Translations under genes and position numbers: made by a program
Shown: piece by piece, positions 43,218 through 51,238 of the stretch
Numbering within the stretch: position 1 is the first letter of the stretch
Layout of the letters: every line of letters starts with the position of its first letter
Notes under the pieces: generated by a model
What the model was told of the DNA's origin: nothing
The model's database searches: none
The model's input: only the letters and a program-made list of their open reading frames with translations
Assembly (NCBI GenBank): GCA_035559795.1
Contig: DATMAR010000003.1
Coordinates: 661,255 to 725,254, forward strand
Reading direction: 5' to 3'
Length of the DNA: 64,000 nucleotides
Source of the DNA: Fimbriimonadales bacterium
GTDB taxonomy: Bacteria > Armatimonadota > Fimbriimonadia > Fimbriimonadales > ATM1

Positions 43218-45473
43218 ATGGCTTTGCCAAAAGATGGCGGCATCGTTCGCGCCATCGAATTAGGAAAGGACGAAGAAATCTTATTTGGGCTCGAAAGTGA
43301 TTTAACTGTTCGAGGGGATTTCGGCGCATCAGCATTAATAGCAACGAATTTGCGTTTATTGCGTTTAGAGCCAGAGGGTGACCAAATCGAATTCAATGGA
43401 CGCGCGCGAGTTACTGCTGAATGGAACCTGCGTGAATTGCGAGACTTCGAGTACGAAGAACTCGTAGATGCGGGAGCATTAGTTGCAAGGAGGAATGGAC
43501 AAAAAGTCGAAATTTTGCGGTGTTCGACGGCATACGCGGGGCAAATTGCAGCAGCGGCGAAACGTTTGAATGATTTCCTTTCCGGAAAATCGGTTTCCTT
43601 CTTTTACGAATCGAAGAGGATTTGCCCGAAATGTCGTCGTCCTCTTCCGAAAGATTCCGATATTTGCGAATCGTGTATTAGCAAAGGAAAGACACTCGTT
43701 CGTTTGCTCTCTTTTTTGAAGCCTTATAAACTCGCCGTTGCTTGCAGCATCTTTTTAGTGATTGCCGACCGCGTCGTTTCGCTGATTTGGCCGTATCTTA
43801 TCGGCATTTTGACGGATAAGGTTTTAGAACCTCACAAATGGTCTCCGCTTTTTATCATTTTGATTGTAGGTCTCGTCGCTTCGCGAGTTTTGGGCACGAT
43901 CATTCTCGTTCTTCGTGCTTGGCTTCATGGTTGGCTCGGTAATAAAGTTATCGTGCAAATTCGAGGAAAACTATTCGCACATTTACAACAGTTATCTCTC
44001 TCTTTCTACGACCGTCGGACTATCGGAAGCGTGATGTCGCGTGTAACGAACGACACCGGTGCACTGTATGACGTATTGGTAGATGGAATTCCGATTCTGC
44101 TCACGAACGGGTTGATGCTTATTGGTATCCCCATTGCGCTTTTATGGATTAACTGGCAAGTCGCTATTTGGACTTTGTTCCCTATCCCTTTCGTTTTGTG
44201 GCTCGTTAGGAAGTTCCGAAAGCAACTCGAAAGAACGTGGAGAAGGTACTGGCACAGTTGGGCTAGATTGAGTGGCGCACTGACGGGTGTTCTCAGTGGA
44301 ATGCGCATCGTGAAAGCCTTTCGAGGAGAAGAACGCGAGATTAAACGATTCGGAAGGCGCATACAGGATTTGGCAGATACGGCGTATGCGGCAGAGACTG
44401 CATGGGCGAAATTTTTCCCCGCCATTACGTTCATGGTAAGCATCGGGACGATTTTAGTTTGGGTTGCGGGGGGGGTTGCGGTGTTGAACGAACGCATGAC
44501 GTTGGGTCAATTGGTGGTGTTTTCGATTTACTTGGGGATGCTCGAAGCGCCGTTGCAAGTTTTAACGCGCGTAATAGATTGGTTGAGTCGTGGATTAACG
44601 GCAGCGGAGCGTGTTTTCGAAGTGTTAGATACTGTGCCCGATATTCAACAACCGAAAAATGCCGTGCGCTTGAAACAGTGGAAAGGAGGAATACGTTATG
44701 AGAACGTTCATTTCAGTTATGAAAAAGCACACGAAGTTTTGCACGGATTGAATTTCGAAGTGAAAGCGGGTGAGATGCTCGGTATCGTGGGTGCGAGCGG
44801 CAGCGGGAAGACCACCATGATCAATCTTCTTTTGCGTTTTTACGACCCTACGGAGGGGCGAATTCTCATTGATGGTGTGGATATTCGAGATTTGGATTTA
44901 GACGAATTTCGCCGGAACGTAAGTTTAGTACCCCAAGAATCCTATTTGTTTCCAGGCAGTGTTCGCGACAACATCGCTTATGGAAGACCGGATGCGAGCA
45001 TGGAGGAGATTATCGCAGCAGCAAAAGCCGCGCGGGCGCATGACTTCATCGTCAAATTTCCCGATGGCTATGACACGTATGTCGGCGAACGCGGGCAACG
45101 ACTATCGGGGGGGGAAAGACAGCGCATTTCCATTGCAAGAGCGATTTTGCATAATCCTCGTATTCTCGTTTTGGACGAAGCGACGTCGAGCGTAGACACG
45201 GAAACGGAACGGATGATTCAAGAAGCGCTCGCGAATTTGGTGGAAGGGCGCACAGTGATTGCGATTGCCCACCGTTTAAGCACATTGCAAAATGCAGATA
45301 GGATTTTGGTGCTCGAAGAAGGTCGCATTGCGGAAATGGGTACACATGAAGAATTGATGGAGAAGAAAGGACTTTATCATAAATTCGTTAACCTTCAGCA
45401 ACAACTCGCAAAAATCCGATCAGAACTAATCGGCTTAGAACCAGAAGCGGCAGAAGAGGCTACGGTAGGATAA
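43218..45473 (+). CDS. ABC exporter with N-terminal PH-like and zinc-ribbon domains
   Basis: A 751-residue half-transporter. Residues ~1-130 (IELGKDEEILFGLESDLTVRGDFGASALIATNLRLLRL) look like a bacterial PH-type fold. They are followed by a zinc ribbon CPKCRRPLPKDSDICESC (about 138-155). Six membrane helices follow (about 170-450), then an ABC ATPase with Walker A GASGSGKTT, Q-loop VPQESYLF, signature LSGGERQRISIARA, Walker B ILVLDEATSSVD and AHRLST, all MsbA/MDR-like. It probably homodimerises to export a lipid or drug. The N-terminal extension is not usual. I chose the ATG at 43218; an earlier frame would overlap the divergent gene. Confidence 0.87.
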   Translation: MALPKDGGIVRAIELGKDEEILFGLESDLTVRGDFGASALIATNLRLLRLEPEGDQIEFNGRARVTAEWNLRELRDFEYEELVDAGALVARRNGQKVEILRCSTAYAGQIAAAAKRLNDFLSGKSVSFFYESKRICPKCRRPLPKDSDICESCISKGKTLVRLLSFLKPYKLAVACSIFLVIADRVVSLIWPYLIGILTDKVLEPHKWSPLFIILIVGLVASRVLGTIILVLRAWLHGWLGNKVIVQIRGKLFAHLQQLSLSFYDRRTIGSVMSRVTNDTGALYDVLVDGIPILLTNGLMLIGIPIALLWINWQVAIWTLFPIPFVLWLVRKFRKQLERTWRRYWHSWARLSGALTGVLSGMRIVKAFRGEEREIKRFGRRIQDLADTAYAAETAWAKFFPAITFMVSIGTILVWVAGGVAVLNERMTLGQLVVFSIYLGMLEAPLQVLTRVIDWLSRGLTAAERVFEVLDTVPDIQQPKNAVRLKQWKGGIRYENVHFSYEKAHEVLHGLNFEVKAGEMLGIVGASGSGKTTMINLLLRFYDPTEGRILIDGVDIRDLDLDEFRRNVSLVPQESYLFPGSVRDNIAYGRPDASMEEIIAAAKAARAHDFIVKFPDGYDTYVGERGQRLSGGERQRISIARAILHNPRILVLDEATSSVDTETERMIQEALANLVEGRTVIAIAHRLSTLQNADRILVLEEGRIAEMGTHEELMEKKGLYHKFVNLQQQLAKIRSELIGLEPEAAEEATVG

Positions 45474-45535
45474 AACATACGACGTCAGACAGTCGGACAG
45501 TCGGACAGTTTACAATCGGGAGTAAAGAAAGATTT

Positions 45536-46096
45536 TTATCCTTTTGGCCATAGCCAGCCGAATGTTCCTGCGGTGAGAAGCCCGTACACAATCCCGTCGA
45601 ATAAGTACGTCCAAAAGCATCTCGCATTGCCGCCGTACCAAATCATGTTCGGCATCCAACCTAAACAATACGACGCGACAGCCACAGAACCAGCGATTCG
45701 GAAAACTTCGAGATATTCTGCACCTGGTTTTAGAGAATGCCAAGTGACGTAGGCGACGAAGACTCCAACGAGCAGATTGAATAGGAACATCAACACCAAG
45801 TTTTTTCCCATATTCGTTGGGCCACTCCAAATCACCAGCATACCAACGGGACCTCGTTTCGTTTTTTCGATATAGGCAGGGTCTTTCATTTCCGCCATCG
45901 AACTGCACCACGGAAACATGTATTGGCCAGGAGGGTTACCGCTTGCCCGAATCGCATCGAGGATTTTATCCTCGTCCTTCAGACCCTTCCACTCCCCTTT
46001 ATGGTGAGGGGAGACCACGTGCAGAATAAAACTGGCTATCCAAACGAATACCGCCGAAACGACAATAGGGAGCCACAATTCCTGAAGAAATTCCAT
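45536..46096 (-). CDS. Conserved membrane protein of unknown function
   Basis: A 186-residue protein with an N-terminal membrane helix (LWLPIVVSAVFVWIASFILHVV), a hydrophilic loop with SPHHKGEWKGL, then three or four more helices (NLVLMFLFNLLVGVFVAYVTW, VFRIAGSVAVASYCLG, FWTYLFDGIVYGLLTAGTFGWLW). I do not recognise a named family, though I believe similar proteins occur widely as hypothetical membrane proteins. The ATG at 46096 is preceded by GAGGAGGTAAGA, which decides the start. It diverges from sufC. Confidence 0.8.
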   Translation of the reverse strand: MEFLQELWLPIVVSAVFVWIASFILHVVSPHHKGEWKGLKDEDKILDAIRASGNPPGQYMFPWCSSMAEMKDPAYIEKTKRGPVGMLVIWSGPTNMGKNLVLMFLFNLLVGVFVAYVTWHSLKPGAEYLEVFRIAGSVAVASYCLGWMPNMIWYGGNARCFWTYLFDGIVYGLLTAGTFGWLWPKG

Positions 46097-46153
46097 TCTT
46101 ACCTCCTCGTATGCTTTTAAAGGACGCAGGCAGGGTGTGAAAAGCACCAAATC

Positions 46154-46183
46154 ATGACAAAATAGTAAAGATTCAGTCATAAT
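46154..46183 (+). promoter_or_regulatory. Putative sufC promoter, leaderless
   Basis: ATGACA (46154-46159) and CATAAT (46178-46183) with 18-nt spacing. The sufC ATG is at 46190, about where transcription should begin, and there is no clear Shine-Dalgarno, so the sufC message may be leaderless. Confidence 0.5.
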
Positions 46184-46189
46184 AGAAGC

Positions 46190-46951
46190 ATGTTAGAAAT
46201 CAAGAACCTTCACGCAGGGGTCGAAGAAAAGCAGATCCTAAAAGGGATAAACCTGACCATCCGCGCCGGCGAGGTGCATGCCGTAATGGGACCGAACGGC
46301 AGTGGAAAGAGCACGCTCGCGCAAGTGCTCGCCGGGCGAGAGGAATACGAAGTGACCGAAGGGGAAGTCCTTTATAAAGGACAGAACCTGCTCGAAATGG
46401 ACCCGGAGGTACGCGCGGGCGAAGGTTTATTCATGGCTTTCCAATATCCGGTCGAAATTCCGGGAGTTACGACTTCCTACTTCCTTCGCGCCGCGGTGAA
46501 TTCCATTCGCAAGTACCGAAACCAACCGGAAATGGATCCCATGGAGTTTATGAGTTTCGTTCGTGAGAAGATGAAACTGCTTAACCTCGATCCTTCGTTT
46601 CTCAACCGTTCCATCAATGAAGGATTCAGCGGGGGGGAAAAGAAGCGCAACGAGATATTCCAAATGGCAGTATTAGAGCCGACCTTATGCATTCTCGACG
46701 AAACGGACAGCGGGCTCGATATAGACGCTTTGAAAATCGTCGCCAACGGAGTGAACACGCTTAGAAGTCCAGAAAGAGCATTTTTAGTGATTACGCACTA
46801 TCAAAGAATATTGACCTACATCGTTCCCGATTTCGTGCATGTGATGGTGGATGGTCGAATCGTGAAATCGGGGGGGAAGGATTTGGCTTTGGAATTGGAG
46901 GCTCAAGGTTATGGCTGGATAGAAGAGGAGGTTTTAACAGGCAAAGTATGA
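46190..46951 (+). CDS. sufC: Fe-S assembly ATPase SufC
   Basis: A 253-residue ABC-type ATPase of the SufBCD complex. Walker A is GPNGSGKSTLAQVLAG (about 35-50), the signature NEGFSGGEKKRNEIFQMA is the SufC form, and Walker B reads LCILDETDSGLDIDALK, with the switch histidine in VITHYQRIL. Its ATP hydrolysis reshapes SufB-SufD for cluster assembly. It starts the sufC-sufD-sufS-sufU operon and overlaps sufD by 4 nt. Confidence 0.96.
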   Translation: MLEIKNLHAGVEEKQILKGINLTIRAGEVHAVMGPNGSGKSTLAQVLAGREEYEVTEGEVLYKGQNLLEMDPEVRAGEGLFMAFQYPVEIPGVTTSYFLRAAVNSIRKYRNQPEMDPMEFMSFVREKMKLLNLDPSFLNRSINEGFSGGEKKRNEIFQMAVLEPTLCILDETDSGLDIDALKIVANGVNTLRSPERAFLVITHYQRILTYIVPDFVHVMVDGRIVKSGGKDLALELEAQGYGWIEEEVLTGKV

Positions 46952-48288
46952 GCGCAGAACTTATCGTCAAAGCACCTTCGTTTATAGACTCTTTCGAAAA
47001 GCACGTTGAACCTCTTTTCGATTCTGGACCTGATTTCGTTCGCTCTTTAAGATTGCGCGCTTGGAAGAGTTTTTTGGAACTCGGAATTCCCAGCACGAAG
47101 CATGAGGAATATAAATACACTCCTCTTCGAGGTCTCGCTGATAATGTATTTTCACCTGCTGAAAAAAGCCTCGAAGTCGAGGACTCGGGGAAAACGATTG
47201 TCTCAAACGTAAAGTCAACGAAACTTTTTTTCGTGAACGGTTATCTGGTAGAAGGAACGAAACTTCCTGATGGAATAATCGCATTGCCACTCGACCGCGC
47301 GATCACCGAAATTCCAGAAGAAATCGAAAAGGTTTTGGGCAAAATTGCACCCTGGGAAAAGCATTCTTTCGTTGCACTCAACACCGCCCATTTAGAGCAA
47401 GGGATTTTCATAAAGATTCCAAAAAATACAGAAATCGAGGAGCCGATTCAAATCGTTTTTCTAACGAAGGGCGCTCACGAACCTGTTACTACTCAGCCCA
47501 GAGTCGTAATCGTCGTAGAGCCGAACTCGAAAGCGGAAATTATAGAAAGTTATATCGGTGAAGGACTCTATTTCACGAATTCCGTCTCGGAGGTGGTGCT
47601 TGCCGAAAACGCGCAATTAGAGCACACGAAGATTCAAGACGAATCTACCGATTCGTATCATCTTTCCGCGATACAAGTCGTTCAACATGCAAACAGTACA
47701 TATCTTTCTCACAATATCGCTTTCGGGGGGGCACTCGCTCGAACGGATTTGAATGTTTTCCTCGATGGGCAAGGCTGTCACTGCTGGTTGAACGGCGTGT
47801 ATTTCAACACGGGGGAACGTCTCATAGACAATCACACACGGATCGACCATGCGAAGCCCGAATGTAATTCTTTCGAAGTGTATAAAGGAATTCTCGCAGG
47901 ACATTCTACGGGGGTTTTCAACGGAAAAATTTTCGTGCATAAGGATGCACAAAAAACAGATGCGAAGCAAACGAACCAAGCGCTGCTTTTGCATCCTGCA
48001 GCGACAGTTTTCACGAAACCGCAATTGGAAATCTTTGCCGACGACGTGAAGTGCACACATGGGGTGACGGTGGGGCGCATCCAAGAAGATGCGATGTTTT
48101 ATTTGCGCGCGAGAGGAATTCCGAAACATGTCGCAGCGCATATTCTCGTGTACGCATTCGCAAGCGAGGTGTTGGAAAAAATTTCCAACGAAGAACTTCG
48201 GCTCGCTACGGAAAAAGTTTTGTTCGACCGTTTGGAAGAAGCCTACACTCGTGGAGAAACGGAAGACCTTTGGGTAACGAAACGATGA
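46948..48288 (+). CDS. sufD: Fe-S assembly protein SufD
   Basis: A 446-residue beta-helix protein paralogous to SufB. Segments include LRLRAWKSFLELGIPSTKHEEYKYTPLRGL at the N-terminus, the central VVIVVEPNSKAEIIESYIG, LARTDLNVFLDGQGCHCWLNGVYF, and C-terminal KCTHGVTVGRIQEDAMFYLRARGIPKHVAAHILVYAFASEVLEKI with the conserved histidine. It partners SufB in the scaffold. It overlaps sufC and sufS by ATGA at both ends. Confidence 0.94.
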   Translation: MSAELIVKAPSFIDSFEKHVEPLFDSGPDFVRSLRLRAWKSFLELGIPSTKHEEYKYTPLRGLADNVFSPAEKSLEVEDSGKTIVSNVKSTKLFFVNGYLVEGTKLPDGIIALPLDRAITEIPEEIEKVLGKIAPWEKHSFVALNTAHLEQGIFIKIPKNTEIEEPIQIVFLTKGAHEPVTTQPRVVIVVEPNSKAEIIESYIGEGLYFTNSVSEVVLAENAQLEHTKIQDESTDSYHLSAIQVVQHANSTYLSHNIAFGGALARTDLNVFLDGQGCHCWLNGVYFNTGERLIDNHTRIDHAKPECNSFEVYKGILAGHSTGVFNGKIFVHKDAQKTDAKQTNQALLLHPAATVFTKPQLEIFADDVKCTHGVTVGRIQEDAMFYLRARGIPKHVAAHILVYAFASEVLEKISNEELRLATEKVLFDRLEEAYTRGETEDLWVTKR

Positions 48289-49532
48289 CACCGATTTCGA
48301 CCGAAAACAAGCGCAAAATAGACGTGGAAAAAATTCGGAAGGATTTTCCTGCTCTGCATACTTCCGTCGAAGGAAGGCCTTTAGTTTATCTCGACAACGC
48401 AGCGACTTCTCAAAAGCCGCTATCCGTAATCGAAGCCACACGAGAATATTATATCAATCAGAATGCGAACGTACATCGTGGGGTTCATTACCTAAGCAGA
48501 ATCGCTACCACGCTTTTCGAAGAGACCCGAGAGAAAGCGCATCGTTTCTTAAACTCCCGCTCGCCGAATGAAATCATTTTTACGAAAGGATGCACGGAAG
48601 CGATTAATCTCGTTGCGTATTCTTACGGGCGTGCGTTTTTGAAACCCGGAGACGAGATATTGCTCACGAACATGGAGCATCACTCGAATATCGTTCCTTG
48701 GCAATTAGTCGCGGAAGCAACGGGTGCGAAAATTCGCGTCATTCCCATCAACGATTGTGGCGAACTTTTGCTCGACGAATTCGAGAAGATGCTTTCCGAG
48801 CGAACGAAAATTGTCGGTTGCGTCTATATCTCTAATGTGCTCGGAACGATAAATCCTATTAAGGAGATTACGAAAAAAGCACACGAGGTAGGCGCAGTGG
48901 TTCTGGTGGATGGAGCGCAGTCCACACCTCATTTGCGAGTAGACGTGCAAGACCTTGACGTAGATTTTTACACGGTATCCGGACACAAGATGTACGCCCC
49001 TACTGGGGTAGGAGTTTTATATGGAAAACTGGACTTGCTCGAAAAGATGATTCCCTATCAAGGTGGGGGGGACATGATTCGAACAGTTTCTTTCGAAAAA
49101 ACGACTTACAAAGAGCCTCCCCACAAATTCGAAGCAGGGACACCGAATATCGCCGGGGTCGTTGCGATGGGCTCTGCTATAGATTATATAGAGAATTTAG
49201 GAATGGACGCAATTCAAGCGTACGAAAACGAACTTTCGATATATGCACACGAAAGAATCGCAGAAGTCCCCGGAATCCGCGTAATTGGAACAGCGAAGGA
49301 GAAGGCGGGGTTGGTTTCTTTCGTCATGGATTGCGCACATGCTCACGACATCGGGACGATTTTGGATAGCGAAGGGATTGCCGTGCGGGCGGGACATCAT
49401 TGTTGCATGCCGCTAATGGAGCGGTTCGGAATTTCTGCAACCGCCCGTGCCTCTTTAGCGTTTTATAACACGAAGGAAGAAATAGATATACTAATAAAAG
49501 GACTTTATAAAGTTCGAGAGATCTTTAAATAA
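48285..49532 (+). CDS. sufS: Cysteine desulfurase SufS
   Basis: A 415-residue group II desulfurase. It begins after a short extension with IRKDFPALHTSVEGRPLVYLDNAATSQKPLSVIEA; the PLP lysine is in TVSGHKMYAPTGVGVLYGK; and the catalytic cysteine lies in the short group II loop VRAGHHCCMPLMERFG, which here has two consecutive cysteines. Sulfur is passed to SufU. The ATG overlaps the sufD stop; a longer frame running inside sufD is spurious. It is distinct from the NifS/IscS-like enzyme at 6.9 kb. Confidence 0.95.
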   Translation: MTPISTENKRKIDVEKIRKDFPALHTSVEGRPLVYLDNAATSQKPLSVIEATREYYINQNANVHRGVHYLSRIATTLFEETREKAHRFLNSRSPNEIIFTKGCTEAINLVAYSYGRAFLKPGDEILLTNMEHHSNIVPWQLVAEATGAKIRVIPINDCGELLLDEFEKMLSERTKIVGCVYISNVLGTINPIKEITKKAHEVGAVVLVDGAQSTPHLRVDVQDLDVDFYTVSGHKMYAPTGVGVLYGKLDLLEKMIPYQGGGDMIRTVSFEKTTYKEPPHKFEAGTPNIAGVVAMGSAIDYIENLGMDAIQAYENELSIYAHERIAEVPGIRVIGTAKEKAGLVSFVMDCAHAHDIGTILDSEGIAVRAGHHCCMPLMERFGISATARASLAFYNTKEEIDILIKGLYKVREIFK

Positions 49533-49534
49533 CG

Positions 49535-49975
49535 ATGACCGAACTGCGAGAACTCTATCAAGAAGTGATACTCGACCATAACAAAAGGCCGAGGAATAAA
49601 GGACGTTTGCAGGAGTATACGCAACGTTCCGTAGGTCACAATCCCCTTTGCGGCGACATCGTAACGGTGTATCTCAAAGTCAACGACGGTGTAATCGAAG
49701 AAATTTCATTCGAAGGGGAAGGCTGTGCGATTTCCACCGCGAGCGCTTCTCTTATGACGGAGGCGGTAAAGGGCAAAAAAATACGCGAAATAGAGACTTT
49801 GTTTTCGAAAGTTCATGAGATGCTTACCGTGGACGGAGCCGATGAAAGCCTCGGTTCGCTTGTTGCACTCGCCGGCGTGCGTGAGTTCCCGATTCGTGTG
49901 AAATGCGCGACTCTCGCATGGCACACTTTGCAAGCCGCTTTGCGCAACGAAACTACACCTGTGAGCACAGAATAG
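49535..49975 (+). CDS. sufU: SufU sulfur acceptor/scaffold
   Basis: A 146-residue IscU/SufU-like protein. The three zinc/Fe-S cysteines appear in HNPLCGDI, GEGCAIS and RVKCATLAWHTL. The insert between the second and third cysteine (LMTEAVKGKKIREIETLFSKVHEMLT) is the SufU hallmark. In Gram-positives SufU takes sulfur from SufS; using SufU rather than SufE places this SUF system with the Firmicute-type layout. It follows sufS by 2 nt. Confidence 0.94.
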   Translation: MTELRELYQEVILDHNKRPRNKGRLQEYTQRSVGHNPLCGDIVTVYLKVNDGVIEEISFEGEGCAISTASASLMTEAVKGKKIREIETLFSKVHEMLTVDGADESLGSLVALAGVREFPIRVKCATLAWHTLQAALRNETTPVSTE

Positions 49976-49985
49976 AGAAGAAAAA

Positions 49986-50360
49986 ATGCCAAGCAGAATT
50001 CCAGAACAACCGAAAGAACCCGAAGAAAATCAGAATCCGATGGATACTATCTCCAAATCTTTATTAGAAGGGGAAATCATCGAGGCTTTGCGAAAAATTT
50101 ACGATCCGGAAATCCCGGTCAATATTTACGATTTAGGTTTGATTTACGACATCACTATTAAAGAGGATGGTTTTGTTCACGTTCTCATGACACTCACCAC
50201 TCCGCATTGTCCTGTCGCTGAGATTCTTCCTAAAGAAGTCGAAGCAGCAGTCAGGGGAGTGAAGGGTGTAAAGGATGTTTATGTCGAATTGACATGGGAC
50301 CCGCCGTTCACGATAGATAGAATGTCGGAAGAGGCGAAAATGCTTTTAGGACTTTGGTAA
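49986..50360 (+). CDS. sufT: SufT/MIP18-family Fe-S maturation factor
   Basis: A 124-residue DUF59 (MIP18/PaaD-like) protein: IIEALRKIYDPEIPVNIYDLGLIYDITI, then LTTPHCPVAEILPKEVEAAV and VELTWDPPFTIDRMSEEAKMLLGLW. The cysteine in PHCP is the conserved one. SufT proteins help mature Fe-S enzymes. The first ~20 residues are Pro/Glu-rich, and an internal ATG (MDTISKS) is a possible alternative start. It lies between sufU and the Rrf2 gene. Confidence 0.92.
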   Translation: MPSRIPEQPKEPEENQNPMDTISKSLLEGEIIEALRKIYDPEIPVNIYDLGLIYDITIKEDGFVHVLMTLTTPHCPVAEILPKEVEAAVRGVKGVKDVYVELTWDPPFTIDRMSEEAKMLLGLW

Positions 50361-50366
50361 ACGACT

Positions 50367-50843
50367 ATGAAATTTAGTACACAAGAAGAATACGGATTGC
50401 GATGTTTATTGGCTATTGCCAGGGTACATCCTGACCGGAGCCTTACGATTCCAGAAATCAGCAAATCGGAAGGCTTGAGTGAAGCGCATGTTGCCAAGTT
50501 GCTGATGATTCTTCGCAAGCATGGCTTTGTAAAGAGCACGCGAGGGCAGTCCGGAGGATATATGCTCAGTCGTTCTCCGAATGCGATTCGGGTAAGCGAA
50601 GTTCTTTCTGCATTAGGTGGAAAACTTTTCGAAAACGATTTTTGCGAAAAGCATTCGGGCGCGCAAAATATTTGTGTGCATGACAGCGCATGCAAAATCC
50701 GTTCCTTATGGGCTCGAGTGCAACTCGCAGTGGACAAGGTGCTTTATGAAATTACTTTGGCAGACTTGTTTTCGCCTTTGTCGAGCGAAAACGTCGAAAG
50801 AGACAATTTGATTCCTATATCTATAAGGACTAGCGAAACATGA
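50367..50843 (+). CDS. Rrf2-family Fe-S-responsive regulator
   Basis: A 158-residue winged-helix repressor of the IscR/SufR-like Rrf2 family. It starts MKFSTQEEYGLRCLLAIARVH, with the recognition region IPEISKSEGLSEAHVAKLLMILRKHGFVKSTRGQSGGYML. A C-terminal loop carries three cysteines (DFCEKHSGAQNICVHDSACKIRSLW) suited to ligate a [2Fe-2S] cluster. Located inside the suf operon, it is the natural candidate for cluster-dependent feedback on suf genes. It overlaps the next gene by 4 nt. Confidence 0.93.
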   Translation: MKFSTQEEYGLRCLLAIARVHPDRSLTIPEISKSEGLSEAHVAKLLMILRKHGFVKSTRGQSGGYMLSRSPNAIRVSEVLSALGGKLFENDFCEKHSGAQNICVHDSACKIRSLWARVQLAVDKVLYEITLADLFSPLSSENVERDNLIPISIRTSET

Positions 50844-51238
50844 AATCGGAAAGCATAGGAAACCAGGAAAACATCGTTGAAGAGAAAGCGATGGAAGAAT
50901 TTCCCGTGAGGCTTACCTCTTCTGCTCTCGCACACATTGCGAAAATTATGAAAAAAGACGGTCGTCCCGAGGCATTCTTGCGAATCGGGGTCAAAGGGGG
51001 GGGATGCTCTGGTTTCGAATATGTTTTAAAAATCGATACTCAGCCGAGTCCTTACGATATCGAACAGGAGTTAAACGGGATTCGCGTAGTTTGCGATTCC
51101 AAATCCGCGGTCTATCTCAAAGGAACGATTCTCGATTACACCGGCAACCTCATAGGCGGAGGATTCAGATTCGATAACCCCAATGCCAAACGAAGTTGCG
51201 GATGCGGAACGAGTTTTACTCCTAAAGAGCAGGAATGA
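50840..51238 (+). CDS. A-type Fe-S carrier (SufA/ErpA/IscA-like)
   Basis: A 132-residue A-type carrier. After a ~20-residue variable N-terminus it reads VRLTSSALAHIAKIMKKDGRPEAFLRIGVKGGGCSGFEYVLKID with the first conserved cysteine in GGCSG, and ends with NPNAKRSCGCGTSFTP holding the other two. It transfers clusters to apo-proteins. The ATG overlaps the regulator stop and its own stop overlaps moeA, an arrangement that ties cluster delivery to a molybdenum cofactor gene. Confidence 0.94.
   Translation: MKSESIGNQENIVEEKAMEEFPVRLTSSALAHIAKIMKKDGRPEAFLRIGVKGGGCSGFEYVLKIDTQPSPYDIEQELNGIRVVCDSKSAVYLKGTILDYTGNLIGGGFRFDNPNAKRSCGCGTSFTPKEQE

Noticed and set aside
45480..45520. Short GTCGGACA-type microrepeat between the exporter and membrane protein genes
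   Set aside because: Only about three imperfect 8-mers; too short to call a functional element.
48051..48284. Upstream extension of SufS inside sufD
   Set aside because: It reads out of frame through conserved SufD sequence; the ATGA overlap at 48285 gives the canonical SufS start.
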